DNA of 64,000 bases from Hyphomonas jannaschiana VP2 (lineage in GTDB: Bacteria; Pseudomonadota; Alphaproteobacteria; Caulobacterales; Hyphomonadaceae), in NCBI RefSeq assembly GCF_000685215.1, contig NZ_ARYJ01000003.1, forward strand, positions 186,001 to 250,000, written 5' to 3'. Positions within the stretch are counted from its first letter, which is position 1. Every line of letters begins with the position of its first letter. A program made the translations under genes and the position numbers. The notes below the pieces were generated by a model. That model was not told where the DNA came from. It ran no database searches and worked only from the letters and a program-made list of their open reading frames with translations. This document shows positions 9,223 to 19,230 of the stretch, one piece after another.

Positions 9223-10254
9223 ATGGACGCGCCTGTAGATCTTGACGTGCTGGCCAGCTGGATGGACGTAAACGGCCTGGGAGACGGGCCGATCGCGGAC
9301 GTCGAGCGCCTGGCCGGCGGCACGCAGAACATCCTGCTGAAATTCAGCCGGGCCGGCCGGACCTATGTGCTGCGCCGCCCGCCGCCTGTCCTGCGGGCCA
9401 ATTCCAATGAGACGATGCGCCGGGAGGCGCGCGTTCTGGCCGCGCTGAAGGGCACGAACGTGCCGCATCCGGGCCTGATCGCCGCCTGCGAGGATGAAAC
9501 CGTCCTCGGCGCCGCCTTTTACCTGATGGAGCCGGTAGACGGTTACAATGCCACACAAGGCCTGCCTGAGCCGTTCGCGCATTCACCTGAGCTGCGCCAC
9601 CAGATGGGGCTGTCTCTTGTCGACGGGATCGCCGCACTCGGCGCGGTCGACTATGTGGCCGTCGGCCTGACCGGGCTGGGCAAGCCGGAGAATTATCTCG
9701 AGCGTCAGGTCAGCCGCTGGAAGGGGCAGCTGGAGAGCTATGCCGACATTCCGGAATGGGATGGGCGCAAGGATTTGCAGGGCGTCAACCGGATCGGCGA
9801 CTGGCTGGACGATCATCGCCCGTCGGGTTTCCGCGCGGGTATCATCCATGGCGACTATCACCTCGCCAATGTGATGTTCCGGTTCGATGAACCGAGGCTC
9901 GCCGCCATTGTCGACTGGGAACTGACCACGGTCGGGGACCCGCTGCTGGACCTTGGCTGGCTGCTGGCGACCTGGCCGGACGAGGCCGAGCGCTCCGATG
10001 CCGGCACTGTCGCCGTCCAGCCCTGGGAGGGGTTCCCGGCGGCGGAAGAACTGGTTGCGCGTTACGCCTCGCAGTCGGACCGCGACCTCTCCGGCATCCA
10101 CTGGTATGGCGTGCTCGCCTGCTACAAGCTGGGCATCATCCTTGAGGGGACTTATGCGCGTGCCTGCGCCGGCAAGGCGCCGAAGGCGACGGGCGACGAT
10201 CTGCACAGACGAACCATATGGCTGCTCGAGCGCGCCCTGCGCTGGATCAGCTGA
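9223..10254 (+). CDS. Phosphotransferase (APH/ACAD10-like) family protein
   Basis: Kinase-like protein of 343 residues in the aminoglycoside-phosphotransferase fold, the subfamily that sits beside acyl-CoA dehydrogenases (ACAD10/11 N-terminal type). The catalytic loop IIHGDYHLANVMF (near residue 210) and the metal-binding IVDWELTTVGDP are intact. The start at 9223 is preferred because GAGGG ends 6 bases before it; the ATG at 9217 directly abuts that site. An acyl-CoA dehydrogenase gene follows, so it may phosphorylate a 4-hydroxy fatty acyl-CoA as in the known ACAD11 pathway. That role is inferred from family and context. Confidence 0.85.
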   Translation: MDAPVDLDVLASWMDVNGLGDGPIADVERLAGGTQNILLKFSRAGRTYVLRRPPPVLRANSNETMRREARVLAALKGTNVPHPGLIAACEDETVLGAAFYLMEPVDGYNATQGLPEPFAHSPELRHQMGLSLVDGIAALGAVDYVAVGLTGLGKPENYLERQVSRWKGQLESYADIPEWDGRKDLQGVNRIGDWLDDHRPSGFRAGIIHGDYHLANVMFRFDEPRLAAIVDWELTTVGDPLLDLGWLLATWPDEAERSDAGTVAVQPWEGFPAAEELVARYASQSDRDLSGIHWYGVLACYKLGIILEGTYARACAGKAPKATGDDLHRRTIWLLERALRWIS

Positions 10255-10283
10255 ACACAGACGAATGAGACGGAGGAAGCCGG

Positions 10284-11510
10284 ATGCTGTTCGAGCATAG
10301 CCAGAAGACCAAGGATCTGATCGCCCGCGTGGAGGCGTTCTTCGACAAATATGTGTATCCGACAGAAGAAGAATACCATGCCTGGGACGAAGACCCGGCG
10401 AACCTCTGGAAACGCTGGCCCGGGATCGACAAGATCAAGGAGCATGCAAAGGCTGAAGGCTTGTGGAACCTGTTCCTGCCGGAAGAATACGGCGAGTACA
10501 GCGCCGGCCTGACCAATATGGAATATGCGCCGCTGGCCGAGATCATGGGCCGGGTGCCGCATTCGTCGGAATTTTTCAACTGCTCTGCGCCCGATACGGG
10601 CAATATGGAAGTGCTGGCAAAGTATGGTTCCCCCGAACAGAAAGAGCGCTGGCTGAAGCCGCTGCTCGCCGGTGAAATCCGCTCCGCCTATGTCATGACC
10701 GAGCCGCAGGTAGCGTCGTCCGATGCAACCAATCTGGAGCTGACGATCCTGCCGGATGGCGATGATTATGTGATCAATGGCCGGAAGTGGTGGATCTCCG
10801 GGGCGATGAACCCGAACTGCAAGATCTGGATCGTCATGGGAAAGACGCTGCTCGACAATCCGCGTCACCAGCAGCACTCGCAGATCTTTGTGGAGCCCGA
10901 CACGCCCGGGATCACCATCGTGCGTCACCTGACCGTGTTCGGTTCGAAGAACTCCCCCGGCGGCGAGTGCGAACTGCGTTTCGAGAACGTCCGTGTTCCG
11001 AAGGAGAACATGATCCTCGGTGAAGGCCGCGGGTTCGAGATCGCGCAGGGGCGTCTTGGCCCTGGCCGGATTCACCATTGCATGCGCTCGATCGGGCAGG
11101 CTCAGCGGGCGTTGGAGATCATGTCACGCCGCGTCGAGAACCGCGTGGCCTTCGGCAAGAAACTCGCCGATCAGAGCTCCATCCGTCAGGACATCGCGCG
11201 CAGCTTCTGCGAAATCGAAATGGCGCGCCTGCTGACACTAAAGGCCGCCGACGCGATGGACCGTTTCGGCAACAAGGATGCCAAGGATCTGATCGCAGCC
11301 ATCAAGGTCGTCGCCCCGCAAATGGCACAGACCGTGTGCGACCGCGCCATTCAGGCTCATGGCGGCATGGGCGTCAGCGACGACACGCCGGTGGCGCGCT
11401 TCTTCACGCTGAACCGCTTCCTGCGCATCGCGGATGGCCCGGATGAGGTCCACATGTCCCAGCTCGGCAAGCTGAAGATCCGCGAATACAACGCCATGCC
11501 GGTTCGCTGA
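10284..11510 (+). CDS. Acyl-CoA dehydrogenase family protein
   Basis: FAD-dependent acyl-CoA dehydrogenase of 408 residues. It shows the conserved [15 protein letters not shown] block, the [16 protein letters not shown] strand region, and the C-terminal [18 protein letters not shown] motif with the FAD and CoA contacts. It is the second gene of the operon started by the APH-like kinase, with 29 bases between them, an association seen for ACAD10/11-like enzymes. The substrate is likely a medium to long branched or hydroxylated acyl-CoA, which is an inference. Confidence 0.92.
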   Translation: MLFEHSQKTKDLIARVEAFFDKYVYPTEEEYHAWDEDPANLWKRWPGIDKIKEHAKAEGLWNLFLPEEYGEYSAGLTNMEYAPLAEIMGRVPHSSEFFNCSAPDTGNMEVLAKYGSPEQKERWLKPLLAGEIRSAYVMTEPQVASSDATNLELTILPDGDDYVINGRKWWISGAMNPNCKIWIVMGKTLLDNPRHQQHSQIFVEPDTPGITIVRHLTVFGSKNSPGGECELRFENVRVPKENMILGEGRGFEIAQGRLGPGRIHHCMRSIGQAQRALEIMSRRVENRVAFGKKLADQSSIRQDIARSFCEIEMARLLTLKAADAMDRFGNKDAKDLIAAIKVVAPQMAQTVCDRAIQAHGGMGVSDDTPVARFFTLNRFLRIADGPDEVHMSQLGKLKIREYNAMPVR

Positions 11511-11530
11511 GGCACGGGAGGAAGATCATC

Positions 11531-12568
11531 ATGAAAGCACTCGTCTATCGCGGACCGAAGGACATTGGTTTCGAATCCGTTCCTGACCCGGTCCTTGAGG
11601 ATGACCGAGACGCGATCATCAAGGTCGACAAATGCTCGATCTGCGGCAGCGATCTTCACATCTATCACGGGGAGACCTTCTCTGAGGATGTGGGCTATTG
11701 CGTTGGCCACGAAGCGGTCGGTGAAGTGGTCGAGATTGGCCGGTCCGTCCGCCAGCTGAAGGTTGGTGACAAGGTGATGATCTCGGCAGCGGTCGGCTGC
11801 GGGCAGTGCCGCTCCTGCCTCGCCGGGAATGTCGTCAATTGCGAAACGAATTCGGGCCGCTGCTATGGTCTCTCCAGCGCGCTGCAGGGATGCCAGGCCG
11901 AAGCCGTGCGCGTGCCCGCGGCGGACTTCAACGCGGCGCGTATTCCGGAAGGCGTCACGGCGGAGCAGGCGCTCATGCTGACAGATGCGCTTGCCACCGC
12001 CTGGTTCGGCGCGCGCAATGCGGACATCGCGCATGGTGCAACCGTCGCTGTTGTCGGGCTCGGACCGATCGGCCTGATGGCCGCAGAGGGCGCGCTTGCG
12101 ATGGGCGCGGCCCGCGTGTTTGGCATTGACCTTGTCGAGGAACGCCGCGCCATGGGGCGTGCCATCGGGCTGGAAACGCCTAATCCGGCCGAGGCACGGG
12201 AGTATATTCGCGAAGCCACGCATGGGCGCATGTGTGATAGTGTGATCGAGGCGGTGGGGCATTCCGCGACGATCCGTGCGGCGCTCGGACTTACCGGGCG
12301 CCGCGGGACTGTGTCGGTGATTGGCGTCAACCAGGACAGGTCCATGGATTTCCCGATGGCCAAGGCCTTCGCCATGGGGCTGACCTTCCGGATCGGAACC
12401 TGTTCGGTGCCGCAGGAATGGCCGGAACTCGTGCCGTTGATCCAGTCAGGCCGGATCAAGCCGGAGCGCTATATCAGCCACACGCTGGACCTCTCGGAAG
12501 GCGCGCGGGCCTATGATTTGTTCGACCGGCGGGCCGAAGGCGCCATGAAGATGGTGCTGGACATCTGA
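11531..12568 (+). CDS. Zinc-dependent alcohol dehydrogenase
   Basis: Medium-chain dehydrogenase/reductase of 345 residues. The catalytic-zinc cysteine lies in KCSICGSDLHIYHG (near residue 38) and its histidine in GHEAVGEVVEIG. The four-cysteine structural-zinc loop is complete (CGQCRSCLAGNVVNC), and the NAD-binding motif is VVGLGPIGLMAAEGAL. A good ribosome-binding site (GGGAGGAAGATCATC) precedes the ATG. It is 20 bases behind the acyl-CoA dehydrogenase, so it is probably co-transcribed. The alcohol substrate is unknown. Confidence 0.9.
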   Translation: MKALVYRGPKDIGFESVPDPVLEDDRDAIIKVDKCSICGSDLHIYHGETFSEDVGYCVGHEAVGEVVEIGRSVRQLKVGDKVMISAAVGCGQCRSCLAGNVVNCETNSGRCYGLSSALQGCQAEAVRVPAADFNAARIPEGVTAEQALMLTDALATAWFGARNADIAHGATVAVVGLGPIGLMAAEGALAMGAARVFGIDLVEERRAMGRAIGLETPNPAEAREYIREATHGRMCDSVIEAVGHSATIRAALGLTGRRGTVSVIGVNQDRSMDFPMAKAFAMGLTFRIGTCSVPQEWPELVPLIQSGRIKPERYISHTLDLSEGARAYDLFDRRAEGAMKMVLDI

Positions 12569-12588
12569 TCGGAGCAGGAGAGGGATTG

Positions 12589-12610
12589 TGGGCAGGTTCC
12601 GGCCTGCCCA
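12589..12610 (+). terminator. Hairpin downstream of the alcohol dehydrogenase gene
   Basis: A perfect 8-bp stem TGGGCAGG / CCTGCCCA closes the 6-base loop TTCCGG, 20 bases after the stop. No T-run follows. Directly after it the 12-mer CTGGCCCGAAAG occurs in tandem, followed by a partial third copy, up to the tRNA gene. Confidence 0.5.
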
Positions 12611-12655
12611 TCCGGAAAACTGGCCCGAAAGCTGGCCCGAAAGCTGGCAGGCATC

Positions 12656-12732
12656 TGGCGACCCCGGCAGGATTCGAACCTGCGACCGTCCGCTTAGAAG
12701 GCGGATGCTCTATCCAGCTGAGCTACGGGGCC
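12656..12732 (-). tRNA. tRNA-Arg(TCT)
   Basis: On the minus strand the sequence folds into a full cloverleaf of 77 bases with an encoded CCA. The acceptor stem GGCCCCG pairs with CGGGGTC (one G-U). The anticodon stem TCCGC/GCGGA closes the loop CTTCTAA, giving anticodon TCT. The T-loop GTTCGAATC is canonical. It reads AGA codons. Confidence 0.97.
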
Positions 12733-12754
12733 GAATCCGGACCCGGATGCGCGA

Positions 12755-13063
12755 CTAGTGCGTCCAGGGCTGTTTCCGGTTGGCGTCGAAATTAGCACTA
12801 TACGACTTTACAAGGCGTTTGCGCTCGTGGGTCGGTTCGACGCGGAAGGTGATGCCCTCGCGCTTGGCGAACTCGACAGCCTGCTCCTGGGTGTCGAATT
12901 CGATGCGGACCTGGCCGGACGTGTCGTCGATGCTGGTCCAGCCCATCAGCGGGTCGGCGGTGCGGTGGACGTTTTCCTTAACGAATTCAAGCACCCAAGC
13001 CTTGGTCTTGCCGCGGCCCGAGGTCATCGCGCTCTTGGAGGGCTTGTAGATTCTCGCCTGCAT
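12755..13063 (-). CDS. NADH dehydrogenase accessory subunit, NDUFS4-like (ETC complex I family)
   Basis: Small protein of 102 residues related to the 18-kDa/NDUFS4 accessory subunit of respiratory complex I, which alphaproteobacteria share with mitochondria. The N-terminus ARIYKPSKSAMTSGRGKTKAW, the central DPLMGWTSIDDT and the C-terminal KSYSANF...R..PWTH pattern are typical. The start at 13063 (MQARIYKP) is preferred because a GGACAGG site precedes it and it matches the family; a start at 13084 would add seven residues. It lies between two tRNA genes on the same strand. Confidence 0.9.
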   Translation of the reverse strand: MQARIYKPSKSAMTSGRGKTKAWVLEFVKENVHRTADPLMGWTSIDDTSGQVRIEFDTQEQAVEFAKREGITFRVEPTHERKRLVKSYSANFDANRKQPWTH

Positions 13064-13093
13064 TTGCCTGTCCCTGTGGGCCACTTAGAAAAA

Positions 13094-13170
<77 letters not shown>

Positions 13171-13231
13171 GACTCCCGGTGTAATGATCGCGCTCGCTGG
13201 TGCAAGCCCTTTTCGCGGTTGCGAACAGTGA

Positions 13232-14104
13232 TCAGCGCTTTTTCCGGGCCGGACGCATCAGGCCTTCCTGGGCCACGCTGGCGACCAGACGGCCGTCCTG
13301 AGTGTAGATCGAGCCCCGGTTGAAGCTGCGCGCACCGCCGGCATAGGGACTGTCCATGGAATAGAGGTGCCAGTCGTCGAACTTGATCGGTGCGTGGAAC
13401 CACATCGCGTGGTCGAGGCTGGCGGACATCAGCTCTCCGGTCATCCAGGAAATGCCGTGCGGGCGATTGCCGGTGCCCAGCAGGGCCATGTCGCTGGCAT
13501 AGGCCATGAGGCAGTGGTGCAGCCACGGCGCCTCGTCGATCTCGCGGGCCACGCGGAACCAGAGATTCTGCTGGTCGGAGACTTTTTCCGGCTTCAGCGG
13601 GTCCAGCGGATCGATTTCGCGCATCTCGATGGGGCGCGGGCGCAGGAAATGGCCGCGATGGCGTTCCGGCACTTTCTCAGCGAACTTGCGGCGCCACTCG
13701 ACGCGGTCACCCAGGGTTTCCGGGCCCTGGACTTCGGGCATCGGGTGCTGATGGTGCCAGCCCTCTTCGACGACCTGGAAACTGGCGGCGAGGTTGAAGA
13801 TCTGCTTGCCGTGCTGGATTGCGACGACGCGGCGGGTGGTGAAGCTGCCGCCGTCACGCGAATGGTCGACCTGGTAGATGATCGGCACATTCGGGTCACC
13901 GGGCCGGATGAAATAGCAATGCAGCGAGTGGCAGGGCCGGTCTTCCGGCACGGTGCGGTAGGCCGCGACGAGGCTCTGCGCGATGACCTGGCCGCCGAAA
14001 ACGCGCTGGCTTTCTTCCTCATCCGGGCTCTGGCCGCGGAAAAGGTCAGTTTCGAGCCGCTCGATGTCGAGCAGGGCCAGCAGATCGCCTACCGGATCAG
14101 TCAT
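13232..14104 (-). CDS. tesB: Acyl-CoA thioesterase II
   Basis: Double-hotdog thioesterase of 290 residues that hydrolyses acyl-CoA to free acid and CoA. The start at 14104 (MTDPVGDLLALLDIERLE) matches the family; an in-frame start at 14236 would add 44 unrelated residues. RVFGGQVIAQSLVAA is the first hotdog signature, HSLHCYFIRPGDPNVPI follows, and the second domain holds the catalytic aspartate and the Q/T in SLDHAMWFH and NRGSIYTQDGRLVASVAQEG. It is divergent from the long-chain acyl-CoA synthetase gene, which handles the reverse step. Confidence 0.93.
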   Translation of the reverse strand: MTDPVGDLLALLDIERLETDLFRGQSPDEEESQRVFGGQVIAQSLVAAYRTVPEDRPCHSLHCYFIRPGDPNVPIIYQVDHSRDGGSFTTRRVVAIQHGKQIFNLAASFQVVEEGWHHQHPMPEVQGPETLGDRVEWRRKFAEKVPERHRGHFLRPRPIEMREIDPLDPLKPEKVSDQQNLWFRVAREIDEAPWLHHCLMAYASDMALLGTGNRPHGISWMTGELMSASLDHAMWFHAPIKFDDWHLYSMDSPYAGGARSFNRGSIYTQDGRLVASVAQEGLMRPARKKR

Positions 14105-14293
14105 ACTTGTTTGCCTCCCATTGTGCACTGCAGCAAATACAGGACCCGGCCGCAGATGCAATCCCTGCCTGTTTTTTGGGTCCTGTGTGCGGGCAAATCG
14201 ATGAAATTTCAACGATTCCCGAACCGGCCCATTCACCCTGTTCCGCTAGAGTCCAGACAGACGACATTCTGGTGGTGTGTGAGGCGGTTGTCG

Positions 14294-16081
14294 ATGAAGG
14301 CCCTGTCAAATCTGCAGCGTGATGCGAAATTCCTGACGGGGGCGCTTAGCCTCCTGAAATGGACGAAAGGTATTTCGCCCGACAGCGATTTCCTCGTGCC
14401 GGATGATTTCGAGCGGGCGGTGGATGACCACGAGATCCGCATAGCCTTCCGTTTCGAGGGCCGGCTGACCACGTATGCCGAGTTTGACGCCCGCGCGAAC
14501 CGCTACGCCCACTGGGCGCTGCAGCGCGGCCTGAAGAAAGGTGATGTGGTTGCGCTCCTGATGGAGAACCGGCCGGATTATGTTGCCGCCTGGGTCGGCT
14601 TTTCCAAGGTCGGCGTGGTGACGGCGCTGATCAATACGAATCTCGACAGCGAAGCGCTGGCCTACAGCCTGAACATTGTTGGCGCGCAAAAACTGATTAC
14701 GGGCACCGGGTTTGAAGCGGCGGTGCACAGCGCCCAGCCATTCCTGGAGCAGCCGCTCGACGTCTGGTCCCTCAACAGCCCTGTTTTCCGCGACATCCGA
14801 ACGGATCTGAAGGACATGCCCACGCACAGGCCGACGCGCCTGCGCCGGGCGGGCCTGAAGGGCAAGGACACTTGCCTCTTCGTCTATACGTCCGGCACGA
14901 CGGGCATGCCGAAGGCGGCGAAGCTGACCCATGCGCGCGTACGGACGCTGATGCGCAATTTTATCGGCCCGTGCGAGATCACGCCGAAAGACCGTATCCT
15001 GGAGGCGCTGCCGCTCTATCACGCAACCGGCGGCGTGTGCGCGGTCGGCGCGGCCCTGATGTGCGGCGCGAGCCTGATCCTGGAGCGTAAATTCTCCGCC
15101 AGCCGGTTCTGGGACGATGCGGCGCTGAACGGTGCGACCCTGTTCGTCTATATCGGTGAGATCTGCCGCTACCTACTGAACCAGCCGGAGCGCCCTTCAG
15201 ACAAACAGCATCAGATCCGCGGCGGCTTCGGCAACGGCCTACGCGGCGATGTCTGGGCGCGTTTTGCCGACCGGTTTGGCGTATCGGATTTCAAGGAATT
15301 CTACGGCTCCACCGAAGGCAATGTCAGCCTCCTGAATATCGACGGCAAGATCGGTGCTTGCGGCCGCATTCCGCCGTGGATGAAAAAGCCGTTTGCACAT
15401 GTGGCGTTCGTGAAGCCCGACATGGAAACCGAACAGCCGGTTCGCGGCGAAGACGGGTTCTGCGTGCGGGCAGGCGTGGACGAAGTTGGCGAAGTGCTGG
15501 GCCGCATCGGCGACGACAACCGCACGCGTTTCGAAGGTTATACCGACAAACGAGATACTGCCGGCAAGGTACTGCATGATGTCTTCGAGAAAGGTGACAT
15601 GTGGTTCCGTACGGGCGACCTGATGCGGAAAGACAAGGACGGTTACGTCTATTTCGTCGACCGGATTGGCGACACGTTCCGCTGGAAGGGCGAGAACGTG
15701 GCCACGAACGAAGTTGGTGAGGCCTTCTCACGCATTCAGGGCGTGGAGACGGCAAATGTTTATGGAATTGCCGTACCCGGCGCCGATGGCAAAGCGGGCA
15801 TGGCGGCAATCACGGCGTCGGATGAACTCGACATAGCTGGTCTTCACCGGCTGTTGGCAGAACGCCTGCCGGGATATGCCATTCCGGTCTTCCTGCGTGT
15901 GCAGAAGGAACCGGAGACCACCGGCACCTTCAAGTATCGGAAGTTTGAGCTGGTAAAAGACGGGTTCGACCCACACCAGGTGCGTGACCCGCTCTATGTC
16001 TACAATGCCGAGGAAGACCGTTACGAGCCGATGACCGAAGAGGTCTACAGGAAGGTTGTCAGCGGCGGTGGCCGGTTCTAG
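14294..16081 (+). CDS. Long-chain acyl-CoA synthetase (FadD6/FATP-like)
   Basis: AMP-forming ligase of 595 residues that activates long-chain fatty acids. The P-loop-like motif VYTSGTTGMPKAAKLTHAR, the FYGSTEGN motif and the adenylate-binding WFRTGDLMRKDKDGYVYFVDRIGDTFRWKGENV-type region (blocks recognised in order) are those of the very-long-chain/FATP branch. The ATG at 14294 gives the family-like start MKALSNLQRDAKF; the much longer open frame upstream runs antisense through tesB and is not coding. The end overlaps the convergent RimK-like gene by 4 bases. Confidence 0.92.
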   Translation: MKALSNLQRDAKFLTGALSLLKWTKGISPDSDFLVPDDFERAVDDHEIRIAFRFEGRLTTYAEFDARANRYAHWALQRGLKKGDVVALLMENRPDYVAAWVGFSKVGVVTALINTNLDSEALAYSLNIVGAQKLITGTGFEAAVHSAQPFLEQPLDVWSLNSPVFRDIRTDLKDMPTHRPTRLRRAGLKGKDTCLFVYTSGTTGMPKAAKLTHARVRTLMRNFIGPCEITPKDRILEALPLYHATGGVCAVGAALMCGASLILERKFSASRFWDDAALNGATLFVYIGEICRYLLNQPERPSDKQHQIRGGFGNGLRGDVWARFADRFGVSDFKEFYGSTEGNVSLLNIDGKIGACGRIPPWMKKPFAHVAFVKPDMETEQPVRGEDGFCVRAGVDEVGEVLGRIGDDNRTRFEGYTDKRDTAGKVLHDVFEKGDMWFRTGDLMRKDKDGYVYFVDRIGDTFRWKGENVATNEVGEAFSRIQGVETANVYGIAVPGADGKAGMAAITASDELDIAGLHRLLAERLPGYAIPVFLRVQKEPETTGTFKYRKFELVKDGFDPHQVRDPLYVYNAEEDRYEPMTEEVYRKVVSGGGRF

Positions 16082-17550
16082 GCGATCCGGCCCATGCGTT
16101 GTTCAAGGCGTGTGGAGAACCAGGAAATCAGGCGGCGCCACAGTTCGTCCTTCAGGACAGCGCCTTCGACGTCATGATCGATCGACGGGTTGTCGTTGAT
16201 CTCAATGATCATCACGCCCCGGTCTGTCTCTTTCAGGTCCACCCCATAAAGACCATCGCCGATGAGGCGGGCGGAGCGGACGGCTGCGTCCACGATCGCT
16301 GGCGGGGCATCTTCCACAGCGACGGTCTTGAAACCGCCTTCGGTTGTCTTGCCGTCTGGCCCGTGTTTGACGATCTGCCAGTGACCGCGTGCCATCTTGT
16401 ACTGGCAGGCATAGAGCGGCTCGCCATTCAGCACGCCGATGCGCCAGTCGAACTTCGTGGGCACAAACTCCTGCGCAATGACGAGTGCGGTGGTCTGAAA
16501 CATCGCCTTCACGCCCTCCTTGAGTTCTTCCAGCGTCCGGGCCTTGACCATGTTGGAGCCGAAAGAGCCGTCCGGCGTTTTCAGGACGACGGGAGAGCCG
16601 AGCTTGTTGAACACGGCTTCCAGGTCTGACTTCTCGTCAAGGATCTCCGTCTGCGGAATGGGCAGGCCGGCCTTTTCCAGAATCTCTTTGAGATACACCT
16701 TGTTCGTGCAGCGGATCATGGAATGCGTGTCGTCGATGACGGGCATGCCTTCCTGCTCCGCCCGGCGGGCGAATTTGTAGGTGTAGTTGTTGATCTGCGT
16801 CGTCGCGCGGATGAACAGGGCGTCGAACTCGGCGAGGCTGGTCAGGTCCGACGGGTCGATGATCTCGACTTCCACACCCATCTTGGCGGCCACGTCGGCG
16901 AGGCGCTTGATCGAGGCGGGCTTGGACGGGGCGGTGTGTTTTTCGTTCGGGTCCACCAGAACGGCGAGGGCCCATTTGGCGGGGGCCTTGGTCTTCGGTT
17001 CGCTGATGCGGCCGCTGGTATAGGTCTCCATCGCGCGCAGGAAAAAGTCACGCCGCTCACCTTTCAGCTTTTGCGGCGGTACCATCCGCACGCGGGAGAT
17101 GCCATGCGGCGCGGCCGGATCGAACTCGACCTCCAGCGCCGGGACGCGAAACCAGTCCGAGACTTCGCGGGCGAGGCGTTCGTATCCCGCTATCTCCGGC
17201 TTCGAGAAGGCGACGAACAGGCTTTCGACTTCCGGCGCGCCCTTGGCCCGGGCTTCACGGAGGCGCTCGCCAAGGTCGGGCAGGGCGTGATTGTAGAGGC
17301 CCTTGGCCGACAGCTCGACCATGGTCTGCACGCTGGGGCTGACGCGGTGGCCGCGCGCCTCGGCCAGCAGGGAGGCGTAATAGCCTTCGGACTGATAGCC
17401 ATAGGATCGGCAGAGATTCAGGATATAGGGGCGCCGTCCGGCAAACAGGGCCGGCCGGGTGATATAGTCCGCCACGCGGAGCACTTTGTGCGGCGTCTCG
17501 GCCTGTGAAATATCGTTCGCGTTTTCAACGAGAATGACCCAGTCGGTCAT
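16078..17550 (-). CDS. RimK family ATP-grasp protein with RLAN domain
   Basis: Protein of 490 residues. The N-terminal half (about 1-190) is the RimK-like ATP-grasp N-terminal domain with ITRPALFAGRRPYILNLCRSYGYQSEGYYASLLAEARGH-type features seen in short blocks. The C-terminal half is an ATP-grasp ligase with IRCTNKVYLKEIL, VVLKTPDGSFGSNM and the metal-binding IIEINDNPSIDHDVE. Such enzymes join an amino acid or carboxylate to a peptide or small molecule using ATP; the substrates of this subfamily are not established. A GNAT gene follows after 14 bases in other orientation context, and proB lies upstream on the same strand. Confidence 0.85.
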   Translation of the reverse strand: MTDWVILVENANDISQAETPHKVLRVADYITRPALFAGRRPYILNLCRSYGYQSEGYYASLLAEARGHRVSPSVQTMVELSAKGLYNHALPDLGERLREARAKGAPEVESLFVAFSKPEIAGYERLAREVSDWFRVPALEVEFDPAAPHGISRVRMVPPQKLKGERRDFFLRAMETYTSGRISEPKTKAPAKWALAVLVDPNEKHTAPSKPASIKRLADVAAKMGVEVEIIDPSDLTSLAEFDALFIRATTQINNYTYKFARRAEQEGMPVIDDTHSMIRCTNKVYLKEILEKAGLPIPQTEILDEKSDLEAVFNKLGSPVVLKTPDGSFGSNMVKARTLEELKEGVKAMFQTTALVIAQEFVPTKFDWRIGVLNGEPLYACQYKMARGHWQIVKHGPDGKTTEGGFKTVAVEDAPPAIVDAAVRSARLIGDGLYGVDLKETDRGVMIIEINDNPSIDHDVEGAVLKDELWRRLISWFSTRLEQRMGRIA

Positions 17551-17564
17551 GAATCTGCTGTGCC

Positions 17565-18017
17565 TCAGGGTTGGATGGGCTTTTCCATCCGGGCTGCCGT
17601 TTCCCCGTCCGGATAATAAGACGGTATTTGCGCCATTACGCGGAAATCGTGGCGTTCGTAAAGCCGGATTGCAGTGGCATTGGATCGGCGCACTTCAAGG
17701 CGCACCCGGTCACAGCCGCGCGTCTGGGCATCGGTCTCCCCGGCGGCCAGAAGCGCCGACGCGATGCCTTTTCCGCGATGGCTGGGCGCGACGGTCAGGG
17801 AGTAGAGCCGCGCGACTTTCGTCCCTGTGCGGTAGAGGTAGACAGCCGCGCCGCAGATTTCACCATCGGAAACAGCGACATAGGCCATGGATTGCCCGCG
17901 CAGCAGGCGCCGCCAGGTGCGGGCGGGGAAGCGGTCTTCCTCGGGAAAGCTTTGCTCCAGCGCCACAAGGGCGGGGATGTCGGTTTCGGTAGCGGGCCTT
18001 ATCCGGACGGCTGTCAC
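17565..18017 (-). CDS. GNAT family N-acetyltransferase
   Basis: Acetyl-CoA-dependent acetyltransferase of 150 residues, related to RimI-type enzymes. The acetyl-CoA-binding motif is [19 protein letters not shown] near residue 80, and the family feature [20 protein letters not shown] follows. It starts with GTG at 18017, and this start overlaps the proB stop (GTGA), so translation is probably coupled to proB. The RimK-like gene starts 14 bases further down. RimI and RimK relatives side by side suggest a protein- or peptide-modifying pair, which is only an inference. Confidence 0.87.
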   Translation of the reverse strand: MTAVRIRPATETDIPALVALEQSFPEEDRFPARTWRRLLRGQSMAYVAVSDGEICGAAVYLYRTGTKVARLYSLTVAPSHRGKGIASALLAAGETDAQTRGCDRVRLEVRRSNATAIRLYERHDFRVMAQIPSYYPDGETAARMEKPIQP

Positions 18018-19129
18018 GCGCGGACCATGTCGTCACGGTGGACGATGGCCGGGCGGCCGCGATAGCCGAGAATCGTCTCGGTCTCTTCGCTCTGGCGTCC
18101 GGCGATGCGCTGGATGTCGGCGGCGGAGTAGGCGGTGACCCCGCGGGCGACGATATTGCCGTCCGGTGCCTTGATGGCGACGGCGGCACCCTTGTCGAAA
18201 TTGCCTTCCACGCCGGTGACGCCGACGGCCAGCAGGCTGGCGCCATCTTTCAGGGCACGCGCGGCGCCCTTGTCGACCAGGATGAAGCCTTCCGGCTGCA
18301 GGTGTCCGGCGAGCCATGCCTCACGGGCGCGTGCGGGTGTGGTATTGGCGCGGATCAGCGTTGCGCGGGCGCCTTCGGAGAGGGCCAGCAGCGGGTGCTC
18401 GCGATTGCCAATGGTGATGACTGTGGAACAGCCCGCGGCATGCGCAATGCGGGCAGCGGCCAGCTTGGTGACCATGCCGCCGGAACCGACACCGGCCGAA
18501 GCGTTCGCCCCGGTCGCCATGGCGTCGTGTTCGGGGGTCAGCGCGTCCAGCACATCAATATGTGTGGCGTCGGGGTTGCTGCGCGGGTCGGCGGTGTAGA
18601 GGCCATCAATGTCGGACAGGAGAACCAGCAGGTCTGCTCCCATCATCTGGGCGACGCGGGCAGCGAGCCGGTCATTGTCGCCATAGCGGATCTCTTCGGT
18701 GGCCACCGTGTCGTTCTCGTTGATCACCGGGACGACACCCGCTTCCAGCAGCGTTTCCAGCGTGGCGCGGGCATTGAGCCAACGGCGGCGGATCTCTGTG
18801 TCGGTCGGCGTGAGCAGCGCCTGGCCCACGGTCAGCCCATGCGGGGCGAAAGCGGCGGCGAGCGCGGCCATCAGGCGCGGCTGGCCTATCGAGGCGGCGG
18901 CCTGCTTCTGGTCCAGCCGTGCTGTGCCCGCGGAGCCGAGTTCTGCCCGGCCGAGCGCCACGGCGCCGGAAGAGACGAGAATCACATCCTGCCCGCGCGC
19001 CCGGCAAGCGGCGATGTCGGCCGCCAGCTTCTCAAGCCAGGCATGCCGGGGGTGTCCGTCCTCGGCGATCAGGGCCGAGCCGGTTTTCACGACGATGCGT
19101 CTGGCGTGGGCGAGGGCGTCAGCGGTCAT
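18014..19129 (-). CDS. proB: Glutamate 5-kinase
   Basis: First enzyme of proline synthesis; it phosphorylates glutamate with ATP. The length of 371 residues fits the two-domain form. The amino-acid-kinase domain holds [24 protein letters not shown], the [24 protein letters not shown] block and [17 protein letters not shown]. The C-terminal PUA domain spans about residues 275-371. In many alphaproteobacteria proB follows obgE; here a small zinc-ribbon gene on the other strand lies between them. Confidence 0.95.
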   Translation of the reverse strand: MTADALAHARRIVVKTGSALIAEDGHPRHAWLEKLAADIAACRARGQDVILVSSGAVALGRAELGSAGTARLDQKQAAASIGQPRLMAALAAAFAPHGLTVGQALLTPTDTEIRRRWLNARATLETLLEAGVVPVINENDTVATEEIRYGDNDRLAARVAQMMGADLLVLLSDIDGLYTADPRSNPDATHIDVLDALTPEHDAMATGANASAGVGSGGMVTKLAAARIAHAAGCSTVITIGNREHPLLALSEGARATLIRANTTPARAREAWLAGHLQPEGFILVDKGAARALKDGASLLAVGVTGVEGNFDKGAAVAIKAPDGNIVARGVTAYSAADIQRIAGRQSEETETILGYRGRPAIVHRDDMVRA

Positions 19130-19230
19130 GGCGCGCAGCGATACATGAGAGCGGGCTTTCCCGGAAGGAAAAAGTCGAGCGTTGACAAGGCGGGCCGTTG
19201 CGCCTCAGTGGAGCGAAAAGAGAGGTGCCC

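Noticed and set aside
13367-14293. Long open frame upstream of the acyl-CoA synthetase start that would make a 904-residue protein
   Set aside because: It runs antisense through tesB and has no family-like sequence; the ATG at 14294 gives the normal synthetase N-terminus.
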